Assembly: GCA_040756415.1 (NCBI GenBank)
Contig: JBFLYZ010000029.1
Span: 1 to 41,697, forward strand
Source of the DNA: JBFLYZ01 sp040756415
GTDB lineage: Bacteria; Bacteroidota; Bacteroidia; JADZBD01
DNA: 41,697 nt
Direction of reading: 5' to 3'
Position numbers and translations under genes: made by a program
Part shown: piece after piece, positions 1 to 8,902 of the stretch
Layout: each line of letters opens with the position of its first letter
How positions within the stretch are numbered: position 1 is the first letter of the stretch
The notes under the pieces: model-generated
Seen by the model: only the letters and a program-made list of their open reading frames with translations
What the model was told of the DNA's origin: nothing
Database searches by the model: none

Positions 1-14
1 GCCCCGCATGGGGC
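1..14. terminator. Partial hairpin at the left edge
   Basis: GCCCC and GGGGC pair around a four-base loop, just downstream of the stop of the minus-strand C10 peptidase. Any T tract on the minus strand would lie outside the window, so this is only a plausible terminator stem. Confidence 0.3.
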
Positions 15-41
15 CGAGCGTGCTTATATCCATAGAACAGC

Positions 42-1433
42 TCAGTGAACCACCAGCTTTTTGCTGATCACTGCCGAGCCGGTCTTGACCCGGATCATAT
101 AGATACCGGGAGAAAGGTTCGAGATGTTCAGTTCGGCTTCACTGGCGGTTATCTCTGCTGTCAGCGCCTCCTTTCCGGCCACATCGTAAACCGTTACCAG
201 GGCACGGCCGGTATTTTCAAATGTCAGAAACACTGTTTCGCTGGCCGGGTTCGGGTAAACCTGCACCGCTGAAGGTTCCGGTTCGGCAAGGGATGTAGTT
301 AGCTGGGCCGGCATCACGCGTATCACAGCACCCTGGCTGTTCGTGAACGAATACGTTCCCGGGTTCAGCGCGGAAATATAAAAGTAACCATCGTAAAGCC
401 CTCCCCAGCCCCAGTTGAAATGGAAATGGTAGGGATAGCTGTTCTGATAGCCATCGCAAACAAAAAAGTGCGTTCCGCTGCCGCTCCCCTTGTAGGGCAT
501 AGGCCGCAGCGAATCCAGCTCGCCTGCCAGGCGGTCTTGGTAGGTGGTATCGTTCGGAACGAAGAGCTTCAGCCAGTTCTGCGCTGTAGCGGCATAGCCG
601 AAATACTGCGGCATGATATACGAGAAGTCGAACGAGCAGTACGAGCCGCTGGCCCCGTAGTTCATATCGAGCGCAACACCGCAGTGGTACATGAGCTGCG
701 CCACATCCGTATTGGCAGAAGTAACATTATTGGGCATATTGGACCAGTTATAGGTGGTTGCGCCAAAATTAGCCGATAGCAACTGGCTGCTCCAGGAGTA
801 GGAATGTGAACCGGTTCCGGTAAGCGGGTGGTTATGGTATTTCATCACCTGCGCCATAGCCGTTGCCCCGCAGCCCGTCCAGGCCTTGCCGCACTGCCCT
901 CCCGTCACTACAGGGCATTGCGCATTATAGTTGCAACCCTGGTTCCATGTGGTTGTAAGCAACGGTCCCACGCTCTGAACCTGAGGAGGCGAAAGCTTGT
1001 TTTCTGTACCGTACAGCTCCCATTCTTTATTTATGGATTCATCGGCCGGCAGATCGTTTTGCACGCAATACGCGATCTGCTCGCGGTAATTCTTTATCCA
1101 GTCGGAAAACGCGGGCTGCTGCTCGTGCTCACTGAAGGTACCGTTAAAGGTATAGGCCAGGACCGGGTGTACGTTATCGTGTGCCGCGATCATTACAAAT
1201 CCCTTCCCGTCAAGAAGGTTGAAGACGTAAATGACGGGAACATTGTCTTCTGTCAATGTGATCACCGACCCGAACAACACCTGATCGGCCACGGTGCCGT
1301 TCAAAGCGCTGATGCGTTCACGGTAAATGTTCTCCGCCACCAGGGCAGCCGTAGAAACAGGCACCTGGGCGGCATGTAACGGTTCTAACAGACCGGAAAG
1401 AGCGAGAAAGAGCAGGGTTAGTTTTGTCTTCAT
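42..1433 (-). CDS. Secreted C10-family (streptopain-like) cysteine protease with T9SS sorting domain
   Basis: This is a papain-fold cysteine protease of MEROPS family C10, the family of streptopain, predicted to be secreted and cell-surface attached or released through T9SS. Order of parts (463 aa): signal peptide (1-22), Spi-type propeptide (about 25-120), and catalytic domain (about 155-365). The nucleophile is Cys188 in GCGATAMAQ, the catalytic His is His322 in THFFVCDGY, and the family motif NWGWGG follows at about 340. A type A T9SS C-terminal domain opens with YPNPASE and ends in KKLVVH. I chose the ATG that begins the signal peptide; the frame extends 8 codons further upstream, without signal-peptide character. 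The propeptide should keep the enzyme inactive until processed. The substrate cannot be told from sequence. Confidence in the family is high because both catalytic motifs and the NWGWGG loop are intact. Confidence 0.93.
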   Translation of the reverse strand: MKTKLTLLFLALSGLLEPLHAAQVPVSTAALVAENIYRERISALNGTVADQVLFGSVITLTEDNVPVIYVFNLLDGKGFVMIAAHDNVHPVLAYTFNGTFSEHEQQPAFSDWIKNYREQIAYCVQNDLPADESINKEWELYGTENKLSPPQVQSVGPLLTTTWNQGCNYNAQCPVVTGGQCGKAWTGCGATAMAQVMKYHNHPLTGTGSHSYSWSSQLLSANFGATTYNWSNMPNNVTSANTDVAQLMYHCGVALDMNYGASGSYCSFDFSYIMPQYFGYAATAQNWLKLFVPNDTTYQDRLAGELDSLRPMPYKGSGSGTHFFVCDGYQNSYPYHFHFNWGWGGLYDGYFYISALNPGTYSFTNSQGAVIRVMPAQLTTSLAEPEPSAVQVYPNPASETVFLTFENTGRALVTVYDVAGKEALTAEITASEAELNISNLSPGIYMIRVKTGSAVISKKLVVH

Positions 1434-1454
1434 AGTGTTAAGTTTATGACAAGA

Positions 1455-1462
1455 CAAAAGTA
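1455..1462 (-). promoter_or_regulatory. Promoter -7 box of the C10 protease gene
   Basis: The minus strand reads TACTTTTG, an exact match to the Bacteroidota TAnnTTTG -7 element, 21 nt upstream of the chosen ATG. A leader of about 15 nt is implied. I see no convincing -33 TTG at the usual 19-20 nt spacing. Confidence 0.55.
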
Positions 1463-1552
1463 GCCCGCCAGGCCGTCATACGCCAGCCATATTTAAGCCA
1501 AATATTAAATTTCCAAAATAGGCATAGTTTATATTTACCATTATAGAAATTA

Positions 1553-1581
1553 TTGATAATTTGCCTTATTTATTAAATTTA
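1553..1581 (+). promoter_or_regulatory. Candidate promoter of the 1583 gene
   Basis: TTG (1553-1555), an 18-nt spacer and TAAATTTA (1574-1581, one mismatch to TAnnTTTG) end one base before the ATG. If used, transcription would start at or inside the start codon region, so the true start may be slightly different or the mRNA leaderless. Confidence 0.4.
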
Positions 1582-1582
1582 C

Positions 1583-3088
1583 ATGAACAGGTACGACCCC
1601 CTCAGGGAGCTGATCCAGGCCCTCGATAAGCAGGAAAAACGGTATGTCCAGCTATCGCTTAAAAAGAACGCTGCCGGGCGAAAAGGCAATTACCTGCTGC
1701 TGTTCAAAGCCCTGGCCGGCCAGGATATTGATGTGAACGATCTTCCGCTTCCCGGAAAAAGCCTTGCGGTTACCCGCCACTATTTATATAAGACCGTACT
1801 GCGGGCGCTCCGAAATTTTCATTATGAAAGCACGATCGATATGTGGTTGGCGGAGCGCATACATGAGGCGAACCTGCTTTTCGATAAAAAACTTTTTGCC
1901 CAATGTGAAAAGCTGGTTTCCCGGGCGCTAAAAGTTGCCGAGCGCCACGAGAAAAAGATCCGGATGATCGAGCTGATGGATATCGAACTGCGCACCCTTC
2001 ATGCCCGGGTGCAGGTAGACCACCTGAAGACCCGGGCGAAGCTGTATCAAAGGAAAAAAGCAGCGCTGTTCAGGCAACTCGAGGAACTCTCCTCGCTTCA
2101 AAAAATATCTTACGATAATTTTATCCGGCTTAAAACAAAATGGGTCAGGAAGGGCCGGAAACCTTACCCTATTCCCGGTCGGCTAAAAGAAAGGGCCCTG
2201 CTCTCCACTGAAGCAGCCATACAGTACCACCAGATCCTGAGCGCGCATTACTTTTCGATCAACGACTCTGCCACGGCCTTTACGCACCTCGAAAAGCTGG
2301 ATCACCTCTTCGACAGGAATCCCCACCTGGTACATGATCATTTCAACCAGTACCTGGCGCTGCTCAACAACCTCAATCTTCTGCTTTTTGAACGGAACGA
2401 TCATGCACGTATATACCGGAACATCGAAAAGATGCGGGCGATCAAAGGCCGCTCGGTCGAACAGCGGGTGCGCATACAAGAACGGCTGCTGAATGTGGAA
2501 ATGAACGTATATAAGAGCACCGGTGAACTGGAAAAAGCCCGTGAAACCGCCATTGCCTGCCAGCGCCTGCTGAGGGATAAAAAGCTGGGGGAGATCTACC
2601 GCATGCTTTTTCACCTCGACCTCTTCATTTTCTATTTCGCCACCGAAGAATATAAGACCGCACTGAACTTCCTGAATTATTTTCTGCGCGAATCCCGTCA
2701 GAACATACGCCAGGACCTTCAAAAGACCGCGCGGCTGCTGAACATGATCGTACATTATAAGCTGGGCAATTTTGATTATTTCGAATCGCTCATCCGCAGC
2801 GCAAAACGTTTTTTCAAAAAGATCGACAGGCTGGATGCGCTCGAGCAGCTTATGCTTTCCTTCTTCAGTAAGGCCGTAACGGCAACAGATAGCAGGCAAA
2901 GGCAGGCGCTGTTCCGCGAGCTGAAGCAGGCATTCGAGCGGCTGGCCGCCATTCCGATGATGCATGAAACCTATTTCCGCAATTTCAGTTTTACGGATTG
3001 GGCAGAAGCGGAATTGAGCAACAAGGGATTTGCAGTGATCGTGCGGCAAAAATTCCTGCTTAAAAGTTCGACAAAGTCGGTTAAATAG
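1583..3088 (+). CDS. Conserved-type hypothetical protein, basic alpha-helical
   Basis: I do not recognise a characterised family. The 501-aa product has no signal peptide or membrane segment, is rich in Lys, Arg and Leu, and is predicted to be almost entirely helical, with TPR-like helix pairs between about residues 90 and 450. The N-terminus (YDPLRELIQALDKQEKRYVQ) resembles uncharacterised cytoplasmic Bacteroidota proteins that I recall only as hypothetical. The start is the only ATG near the upstream promoter-like box. It sits between a divergent secreted protease and a co-directional adhesin gene, with 32 nt before the latter; no functional link is evident. A scaffold or regulatory role is possible but is inference. 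Confidence 0.8.
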   Translation: MNRYDPLRELIQALDKQEKRYVQLSLKKNAAGRKGNYLLLFKALAGQDIDVNDLPLPGKSLAVTRHYLYKTVLRALRNFHYESTIDMWLAERIHEANLLFDKKLFAQCEKLVSRALKVAERHEKKIRMIELMDIELRTLHARVQVDHLKTRAKLYQRKKAALFRQLEELSSLQKISYDNFIRLKTKWVRKGRKPYPIPGRLKERALLSTEAAIQYHQILSAHYFSINDSATAFTHLEKLDHLFDRNPHLVHDHFNQYLALLNNLNLLLFERNDHARIYRNIEKMRAIKGRSVEQRVRIQERLLNVEMNVYKSTGELEKARETAIACQRLLRDKKLGEIYRMLFHLDLFIFYFATEEYKTALNFLNYFLRESRQNIRQDLQKTARLLNMIVHYKLGNFDYFESLIRSAKRFFKKIDRLDALEQLMLSFFSKAVTATDSRQRQALFRELKQAFERLAAIPMMHETYFRNFSFTDWAEAELSNKGFAVIVRQKFLLKSSTKSVK

Positions 3089-3098
3089 CCTACTTTAG
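3067..3098 (+). promoter_or_regulatory. Weak promoter candidate for the SprB-repeat gene
   Basis: TACTTTAG (3091-3098) matches TAnnTTTG at all but one position, and TTCG lies 20 nt upstream at 3067-3070. It overlaps the stop region of the preceding gene and would give a leader of about 15-20 nt. Confidence 0.35.
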
Positions 3099-3120
3099 CT
3101 ATACGCTCAGTCATCGCCAG

Positions 3121-5730
3121 ATGAAACGGCCCCGCATCATCGTTTTTGCGCTTCTTCTAGCCAGCACATCAGGCTTCACCCTGCATGCGCAGAACCTGGT
3201 TCCTAACCCGAGCTTCGAAACCATTACGGGTTGCCCTACAGGTCTCAGCCAGTACAACCTTGCACCCCCCTGGGCCATACCGCCCGGATCCTTCACAACC
3301 CCCGACCTTTTTAATCCCTGCAATACCAATACCTGCTCGGTTGATGCGCCCAATAATTTCATCGGTGTAACCAATGCTTTTTCCGGGGTGAGCTATACGG
3401 GAATCCTGGTCGGTAATTACGGCAGCTGCACCAACTGCAGGGAATATTTGCAGATACAGCTTACCAGCCCGCTCGTGGCCAACACCCAGTACTGTTTAAG
3501 CATGCGTGTGCTTAGGGCCAGCTTCACGCAGGTAGCAAGCAATAATCTGGGCATATATATTTCCAATGGAACTGTCAACCAGCCGGGCAACCAGCCGATC
3601 AATACTGTAATTCCTCAGGTCAATTTTACCGGGGTCATTACGGATTCGGCCAACTGGACCCTGGTATCGGGACTTTACACGGCCATAGGCGGAGAGAACT
3701 ACATCACCATCGGGAATTTTTATGACGATATCAATACTACTTTTATCAATTATACCTATCCTACTGCCTGCACCAATCTGTTCATCACCGCGGATGCTGC
3801 CTATTATTACCTGGACAGCATATTCGTGGGCACCTGTTCCGCATTAAGCATTACTTCATCGCAGCAAAATGTACTGTGCAACGGGCAGTGCAACGGTACT
3901 GCAACCGCGACCCCTGTAGGCGGCACTTCACCCTACACCTATTCGTGGAATAACGGCCAGACCACACAAACGGCCACGGGCCTCTGCGCAGGAACGTATA
4001 CCGTAACGGTGACCGATGCTATGAGCGCAACGGCAACAGCCACGGTCACCATCACCCAGCCGGCTCCGCTGGTTGCGGGAGTAAACCCTATTACCAACGT
4101 AAGCTGTAATGCGCTTTGCAACGGAAGCGCAACCGCCACGGCTTCGGGCGGCACTCCCGGCTACACATTTTCATGGAACACAAGCCCCGCCCAATCCGCG
4201 GCAACCGCTACGGGACTTTGTGCCGGAACATACATAGTTTACCTCACCGATGCCAATGGCTGCTCAGATACGCAAAGCGTGGTCATTACACAGCCTCCAG
4301 CGTTAGTTCTCAGTAGCACACAGGTAAATATTTGTTGCTTTAGCAGCTGCACCGGTTCAGCAAGCGTCAGCGCGAGCGGAGGTACTCCTGCATATGCATA
4401 TTCCTGGAGTCCAACCGGCCAAACAGCGCAAACAGTAACTGGCCTCTGTGCAGGCAGTTATTCTGTCTTCGTTACCGATGCCAACGGATGCACTCAATCA
4501 GCATCTTATACTATCACGCAGCCTGCTCCTTTTATTGCCTCAGCCAATGCAAGCACTCCATCTATCTGCCCTGGCAGCTGCACCAATCTGAACGGCAGCG
4601 CCACAGGCGGCACTGCGCCCTATACCTATTCCTGGGCGCCCAGTGGAATGACCACTTCAACGGTAAATGTATGCCCGACCGCAACAACCACCTATACATT
4701 ATTTGCAACTGATTCTGCCGGATGCTGCAACTCAAATGTGCAGGTAACCGTTACCGTTACGCAGATCACGATTACGGGTTCATCTGTTCCTGCTGCATGC
4801 ACTTCTGCTACCGGAACAGCCACGGCAAATCCATCTGGCGGTGCTGCGCCTTACTCGTATTCCTGGAACAATGGACAGACCGGCCAGACCGCTTCTAACC
4901 TCATAGCAGGAACCTACACCGTTACCGTGACAGACGTAAACGGTTGCACCCAAACACAAACGGTCACCGTTACTTCCGGCAATCCTCTTACACTTACCGC
5001 ATCGTCAACACCCAGCGCCTGTAATGCGAGTACCGGAACGGCTACGGCAAGTCCTGCCAACGGAACCATGCCTTATACATATAGCTGGAGTAACGGGCAA
5101 GCATCGGCCACTGCTACCGGCCTTCCACCCGGCACCTATACGGTTGTGGTGACGGATGCGAATGGCTGCTCACAAACACAAACTGTAAGCGTCACTCCTT
5201 CGAATGGTCCCATCGCAACGGCCAACGCATCGGCATCGAGTGTTCCTCCTGGAGGAAGCTCACAGCTGACTGCAACTGGCGGAACAAGTTATTCATGGTA
5301 TCCTTCAACGGGACTAAGCTGCAGCACTTGCGCGAGCCCAACAGCAACACCATCTCAAACTACCACCTACTGTGCGGTGGTCACCGATGCTGGCGGCTGT
5401 TCGGACACAGCCTGTGTAACCATCATGGTCGAAATCCCCTGTGGCAGCCTGGACTTGAGCACACTTTTACCTACTGCCTTCTCGCCCAACAGCGATGGCG
5501 TCAACAATCTTTATTGTGTTCCCGCCAATACCTGCATCAGCAGCTTTGTGCTGAAAGTGTATGACCGATGGGGAGAAAAAGTATTCGAATCCAGCAGTAC
5601 GGCCAATTGCTGGGACGGCACATATAAAGGCAGGCCCGTGAACACGGGTGTGTTTGTGTATTATTTTGATTGTGAGCTGAGCACTGGCGAGCCACACTCG
5701 CAAAAAGGGAATATAACATTGATAAAATAA
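3121..5730 (+). CDS. SprB-repeat surface adhesin with gliding-motility-type (type B) T9SS C-terminal domain
   Basis: This is a predicted large cell-surface protein (869 aa), exported by Sec and then T9SS. After a signal peptide (1-23) comes an N-terminal jelly-roll-like domain starting NLVPNPSFE and running to about residue 240. Then come tandem SprB-type repeats of about 68 residues, each with Cys-Asn near its start, the core GGTxPYxYSW and the end GTYxVxVTDxNGC. I count five good copies plus one divergent Cys-rich copy. A last Ig/PKD-like unit ends at about 770. The C-terminal domain (LLPTAFSPNSDGVNN, VYDRWGEKVFES, WDGTYKGRPVNTGVFVYYF) is the gliding-motility-associated type B sorting domain. 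The next gene is a PorP/SprF homologue starting directly after the stop, the usual partner of such cargo. Its role is probably adhesion or gliding, by family analogy. Confidence 0.92.
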   Translation: MKRPRIIVFALLLASTSGFTLHAQNLVPNPSFETITGCPTGLSQYNLAPPWAIPPGSFTTPDLFNPCNTNTCSVDAPNNFIGVTNAFSGVSYTGILVGNYGSCTNCREYLQIQLTSPLVANTQYCLSMRVLRASFTQVASNNLGIYISNGTVNQPGNQPINTVIPQVNFTGVITDSANWTLVSGLYTAIGGENYITIGNFYDDINTTFINYTYPTACTNLFITADAAYYYLDSIFVGTCSALSITSSQQNVLCNGQCNGTATATPVGGTSPYTYSWNNGQTTQTATGLCAGTYTVTVTDAMSATATATVTITQPAPLVAGVNPITNVSCNALCNGSATATASGGTPGYTFSWNTSPAQSAATATGLCAGTYIVYLTDANGCSDTQSVVITQPPALVLSSTQVNICCFSSCTGSASVSASGGTPAYAYSWSPTGQTAQTVTGLCAGSYSVFVTDANGCTQSASYTITQPAPFIASANASTPSICPGSCTNLNGSATGGTAPYTYSWAPSGMTTSTVNVCPTATTTYTLFATDSAGCCNSNVQVTVTVTQITITGSSVPAACTSATGTATANPSGGAAPYSYSWNNGQTGQTASNLIAGTYTVTVTDVNGCTQTQTVTVTSGNPLTLTASSTPSACNASTGTATASPANGTMPYTYSWSNGQASATATGLPPGTYTVVVTDANGCSQTQTVSVTPSNGPIATANASASSVPPGGSSQLTATGGTSYSWYPSTGLSCSTCASPTATPSQTTTYCAVVTDAGGCSDTACVTIMVEIPCGSLDLSTLLPTAFSPNSDGVNNLYCVPANTCISSFVLKVYDRWGEKVFESSSTANCWDGTYKGRPVNTGVFVYYFDCELSTGEPHSQKGNITLIK

Positions 5731-6801
5731 ATGAGAACGATCTCCTTTTTTCTCCTGTTTATGCTGGTATCCCTCAGCCTGGTCCGGGCGCAGGACGTGC
5801 ATTTCTCGCAGTATAATTTCTCAACGCTCACGCTGAACCCGGCACTCACCAGTACTTATAAGGACGTGCAGGTTACCCTGAACTATAAGGACCAGTGGAG
5901 AGTGCTGAATGCCTACCGGACCTCGCAGGTCACCCTGGAAATGAAGCTGAACCAGAAGAACTGGATCAAGCTTGAAAAGATGACCGAAACCTACAAGAAG
6001 AAGCTCGTGAAAGGCCTTGCATTCGGGATCAATTTCTATTCGGATAAGGCTGGCGATGGCAACCTGAAGACCAATAACGCCAACTTCAGCATTGCTTATC
6101 ATGCTTTGCTGAGCGAGAAGAACACCTTATCGGCCGGGATCATGGGCGGCCTGGTACAGCGCAGCATCGATCCGAGTGGTCTGCGGTGGAACAGCCAGTA
6201 TGCAGGCGGGGTATACGATCCGAACATCTCCCCGGGCGAGAATTTTTCCAACCAGAATTTCATGTTTGCGGATTATGGCCTTGGATTGATGTGGAGCTAC
6301 GGGGAAGGCAGCAGCTACCTGACCGCCAACGACCAGAAGCTCTTCAACCTGGGCTTTTCACTGGCTCACCTGACCCAGCCCGATCTTTCTTTCCTCGGTA
6401 CTTCCGAAAAGCTCTACCGTAAATACACGGCCCACAGCAATATGCTGTTCGGCATCAGGAATTCTCACTATTCCCTGGCGCCCTCGGTGCTATACATGAT
6501 GCAGGGGCCGCAAAAAGAGGTCACATTCGGGAGTATGATCAAATACAAGCTTAAGGAAGAATCAAAATACACGGGTGTGGTCAAGGGGACGGTGATCTCC
6601 CTCGGCTGCTTCTACCGTAACCGCGATGCGCTCATCCCTTATTTCCTTCTCGAAATGGATAAGTATACGCTTGGTATCAGCTACGATACCAACATTTCAT
6701 CGCTTACCGCAGCTACCACCGGCCGCGGAGGCTTTGAGATCTGCCTTCGTTTCGGTGCACCCAATCCTTTTCTGTACCAGAACGCCAAATCCAGGATCTG
6801 A
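5731..6801 (+). CDS. PorP/SprF-family T9SS outer-membrane protein
   Basis: This is an outer-membrane beta-barrel-like protein (356 aa) of the PorP/SprF family, whose members anchor or help export type B T9SS cargo. The signal peptide (about 1-20) is followed by the family hallmark QDVHFSQYNFSTLTLNPA, and the body is rich in alternating beta-strand patterns such as GLAFGINFYSDKAGDG and FNLGFSLAHLTQPD. The C-terminus contains TLGISYDTNISSL, typical of the family. The ATG directly follows the TAA of the adhesin gene with no spacer, so the two are almost certainly co-transcribed and probably translationally coupled. It is likely dedicated to the adhesin upstream, since such genes occur in many cargo-specific copies per genome. 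Confidence 0.92.
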   Translation: MRTISFFLLFMLVSLSLVRAQDVHFSQYNFSTLTLNPALTSTYKDVQVTLNYKDQWRVLNAYRTSQVTLEMKLNQKNWIKLEKMTETYKKKLVKGLAFGINFYSDKAGDGNLKTNNANFSIAYHALLSEKNTLSAGIMGGLVQRSIDPSGLRWNSQYAGGVYDPNISPGENFSNQNFMFADYGLGLMWSYGEGSSYLTANDQKLFNLGFSLAHLTQPDLSFLGTSEKLYRKYTAHSNMLFGIRNSHYSLAPSVLYMMQGPQKEVTFGSMIKYKLKEESKYTGVVKGTVISLGCFYRNRDALIPYFLLEMDKYTLGISYDTNISSLTAATTGRGGFEICLRFGAPNPFLYQNAKSRI

Positions 6802-6890
6802 GACTTTTTGTTAAAGAATGTTAACCGGTATACTTTAACGCAGCTATTCGCGTTACTCCCTGCAAACGAAGCCGGTAACCTTAAATTAAC

Positions 6891-6898
6891 TACCTTTG
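6891..6898 (+). promoter_or_regulatory. Promoter -7 box of dxs
   Basis: TACCTTTG is an exact TAnnTTTG match whose last base is six bases before the dxs ATG. Initiation at the usual distance would give an mRNA with essentially no 5' leader. No clear -33 TTG is visible. Confidence 0.55.
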
Positions 6899-6904
6899 CC
6901 CCCG

Positions 6905-8836
6905 ATGGAATTCAAGGCAGGAGAGCTCCTGGAAAAGATCGAGTATCCCGCTGATCTGCGCAAGCTTAAGGAAGATCAGCTCCCGCAGGTTTGCAGGGAG
7001 CTGCGCCAGTTTATCATCGATGTGGTCTCCAAGAAAGGCGGGCATTTTGGCGCCAGCCTGGGCGTGGTGGAGATGACCGTTGCCCTTCATTATGTTTTCA
7101 ATACCCCTTACGATCAATTGGTGTGGGACGTAGGCCACCAGGCCTACGGACATAAGATACTTACAGGCAGGAGAAAGAATTTTCATACCAACCGCATTTA
7201 CAAAGGCATCAGCGGTTTTCCCAAGCGCAGCGAAAGCGAGTACGATACCATGGGCGTGGGGCACTCTTCCACCTCCATATCTGCCGCGCTGGGCATGAGC
7301 CTTGCTTCGAAATACAAAAAAGAAAAAGACAGGCAGATCATAGCCGTGATCGGTGACGGGGCCATGACGGCCGGCATGGCCTTTGAAGCGCTCAACCACG
7401 CGGGCATAGCCAATTCCAACCTGCTGGTGGTGCTGAACGATAATTGCATGAGCATTGACCCCAACGTGGGCGCGCTCAAAGAATACCTTACCGACATTAC
7501 CACCTCGCATACCTATAATAAGTTCAAGGACGAGATCTGGAACCTGCTGGGCAAAATATCCAAGTTCGGGCCTAACGCGCAGGAGATCGCATCCAAGATC
7601 GAGAACGGCATCAAAACCACGCTGCTGCGCCAGAGCAATCTTTTCGAGAGCCTCAAGTTCCGTTATTTTGGCCCCGTTGACGGGCATGACGTGATCCGCA
7701 TGAAAAAAGTGCTGGAAGACTTGAAAGATATTCCCGGGCCCAAAATACTGCACTGCCTCACGCAGAAAGGCAAAGGCTATAAGTTCTCCGAAGAAGGCAA
7801 CCAGACGGTATGGCACTCGCCCGGCCTGTTCAATAAGGATACAGGCGAGATCATCAAGGTGGTTCCCAAGGAGCCGCAGCCGCCCAGGTACCAGGATGTG
7901 TTCGGGCATACCATCGTGGAGCTGGCGGAAAAGAACCCGAAGATCATGGGTATTACTCCCGCCATGCCCACCGGATCATCGCTCAACATCATGATGAAGG
8001 CCATGCCCGACCGCGCCTTTGACGTGGGCATTGCCGAGCAGCACGCGGTCACTTTCTCTGCCGGACTGGCCACCCAGGGACTGATCCCTTTCTGTAACAT
8101 CTATTCTTCTTTCATGCAGCGCGCTTACGACCAGGTGATACACGATGTGGCCATTCAGAACCTGAAGGTCGTTTTCTGCCTCGATCGCGGAGGACTTGCC
8201 GGATCGGACGGGCCTACGCATCATGGCGCCTACGACCTGGCCTATTTCCGCTGCATACCCAACATGATCGTGAGCGCTCCGATGAACGAAGAAGAATTAC
8301 GCAACCTGATGTATACGGCCCAGTTGGATGAGACCACGGGGCCTTTTTCCATACGCTACCCGCGCGGGCAGGGCGTAATGGCCGACTGGAGGAAGCCTTT
8401 CCAGAAAATAGAGATCGGCAAAGGAAGAAAGGTGACCGAAGGGCACGAGATGGTGATCCTGAGCATAGGCCACATCGGCAATTACGCGGACAAAGCCGTG
8501 CAGGAACTGGCGAAAGAAGGCCTGAGCATAGCGCATTACGATATGCGCTTTGTAAAGCCGATAGACGAAGCCCTTCTGCATGAAGTGTTCTCCAAGTTCT
8601 CGAGGATCATTACCGTGGAAGACGGATGCATCATGGGCGGCATGGGCAGCGCGGTGCTGGAGTTCATGGCCGACCATAATTATTCAGCGCAGGTAAAGAG
8701 GCTGGGCATTCCCGACCGCGTGATCGAGCACGGTGAGCAGCCCGAGCTTTATGCCGAATGCGGTTTTGACGACAAGGCCATCGTTAGAACGGTAAAGGAG
8801 ATGCTGGAAGGCAAGGAAAATATAATGACGGCCTGA
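6905..8836 (+). CDS. dxs: 1-deoxy-D-xylulose-5-phosphate synthase
   Basis: This enzyme makes DXP from pyruvate and glyceraldehyde 3-phosphate with thiamine diphosphate, the first step of the MEP isoprenoid pathway, in the cytoplasm. The 643-aa product has the expected family length. Visible motifs are HFGASLGVVEMTVALHYVF at the N-terminus, the ThDP-binding GDGAMTAGMAFEALNHAG with NDNCMSIDPNVGA, the transketolase-type pyrimidine domain with GIAEQHAVTFSAGLA, and DRGGLAGSDGPTHHGAYD. I chose the ATG at 6905; a TTG three codons upstream is in frame but lies inside the -7 promoter box. The gene stands alone and ends at a strong hairpin. Nothing suggests loss of function. Confidence 0.97.
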   Translation: MEFKAGELLEKIEYPADLRKLKEDQLPQVCRELRQFIIDVVSKKGGHFGASLGVVEMTVALHYVFNTPYDQLVWDVGHQAYGHKILTGRRKNFHTNRIYKGISGFPKRSESEYDTMGVGHSSTSISAALGMSLASKYKKEKDRQIIAVIGDGAMTAGMAFEALNHAGIANSNLLVVLNDNCMSIDPNVGALKEYLTDITTSHTYNKFKDEIWNLLGKISKFGPNAQEIASKIENGIKTTLLRQSNLFESLKFRYFGPVDGHDVIRMKKVLEDLKDIPGPKILHCLTQKGKGYKFSEEGNQTVWHSPGLFNKDTGEIIKVVPKEPQPPRYQDVFGHTIVELAEKNPKIMGITPAMPTGSSLNIMMKAMPDRAFDVGIAEQHAVTFSAGLATQGLIPFCNIYSSFMQRAYDQVIHDVAIQNLKVVFCLDRGGLAGSDGPTHHGAYDLAYFRCIPNMIVSAPMNEEELRNLMYTAQLDETTGPFSIRYPRGQGVMADWRKPFQKIEIGKGRKVTEGHEMVILSIGHIGNYADKAVQELAKEGLSIAHYDMRFVKPIDEALLHEVFSKFSRIITVEDGCIMGGMGSAVLEFMADHNYSAQVKRLGIPDRVIEHGEQPELYAECGFDDKAIVRTVKEMLEGKENIMTA

Positions 8837-8858
8837 TACCCCCCCGGATGAAGCAACA

Positions 8859-8882
8859 AAAAAGGGGCACAGGCCCCTTTTT
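8859..8882. terminator. Bidirectional intrinsic terminator between dxs and the converging T9SS gene
   Basis: AAAAAGGGGC (8859-8868) and GCCCCTTTTT (8873-8882) form a perfect 10-bp stem around the loop ACAG, with A and T tracts on either side so that it works on both strands. It lies between two converging stop codons. Confidence 0.88.
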
Positions 8883-8902
8883 CTTTTTCCATGCGTGTCC
8901 CG

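Noticed and set aside
3841..5260. Repeating segments that might suggest a repeat array or CRISPR
   Set aside because: They are diverged, in-frame SprB protein repeats of about 200 bases with no constant repeat or spacer structure.
6890..7909. 339-codon minus-strand frame opposite dxs
   Set aside because: dxs is complete and conserved here; the antisense product has no recognisable domain.
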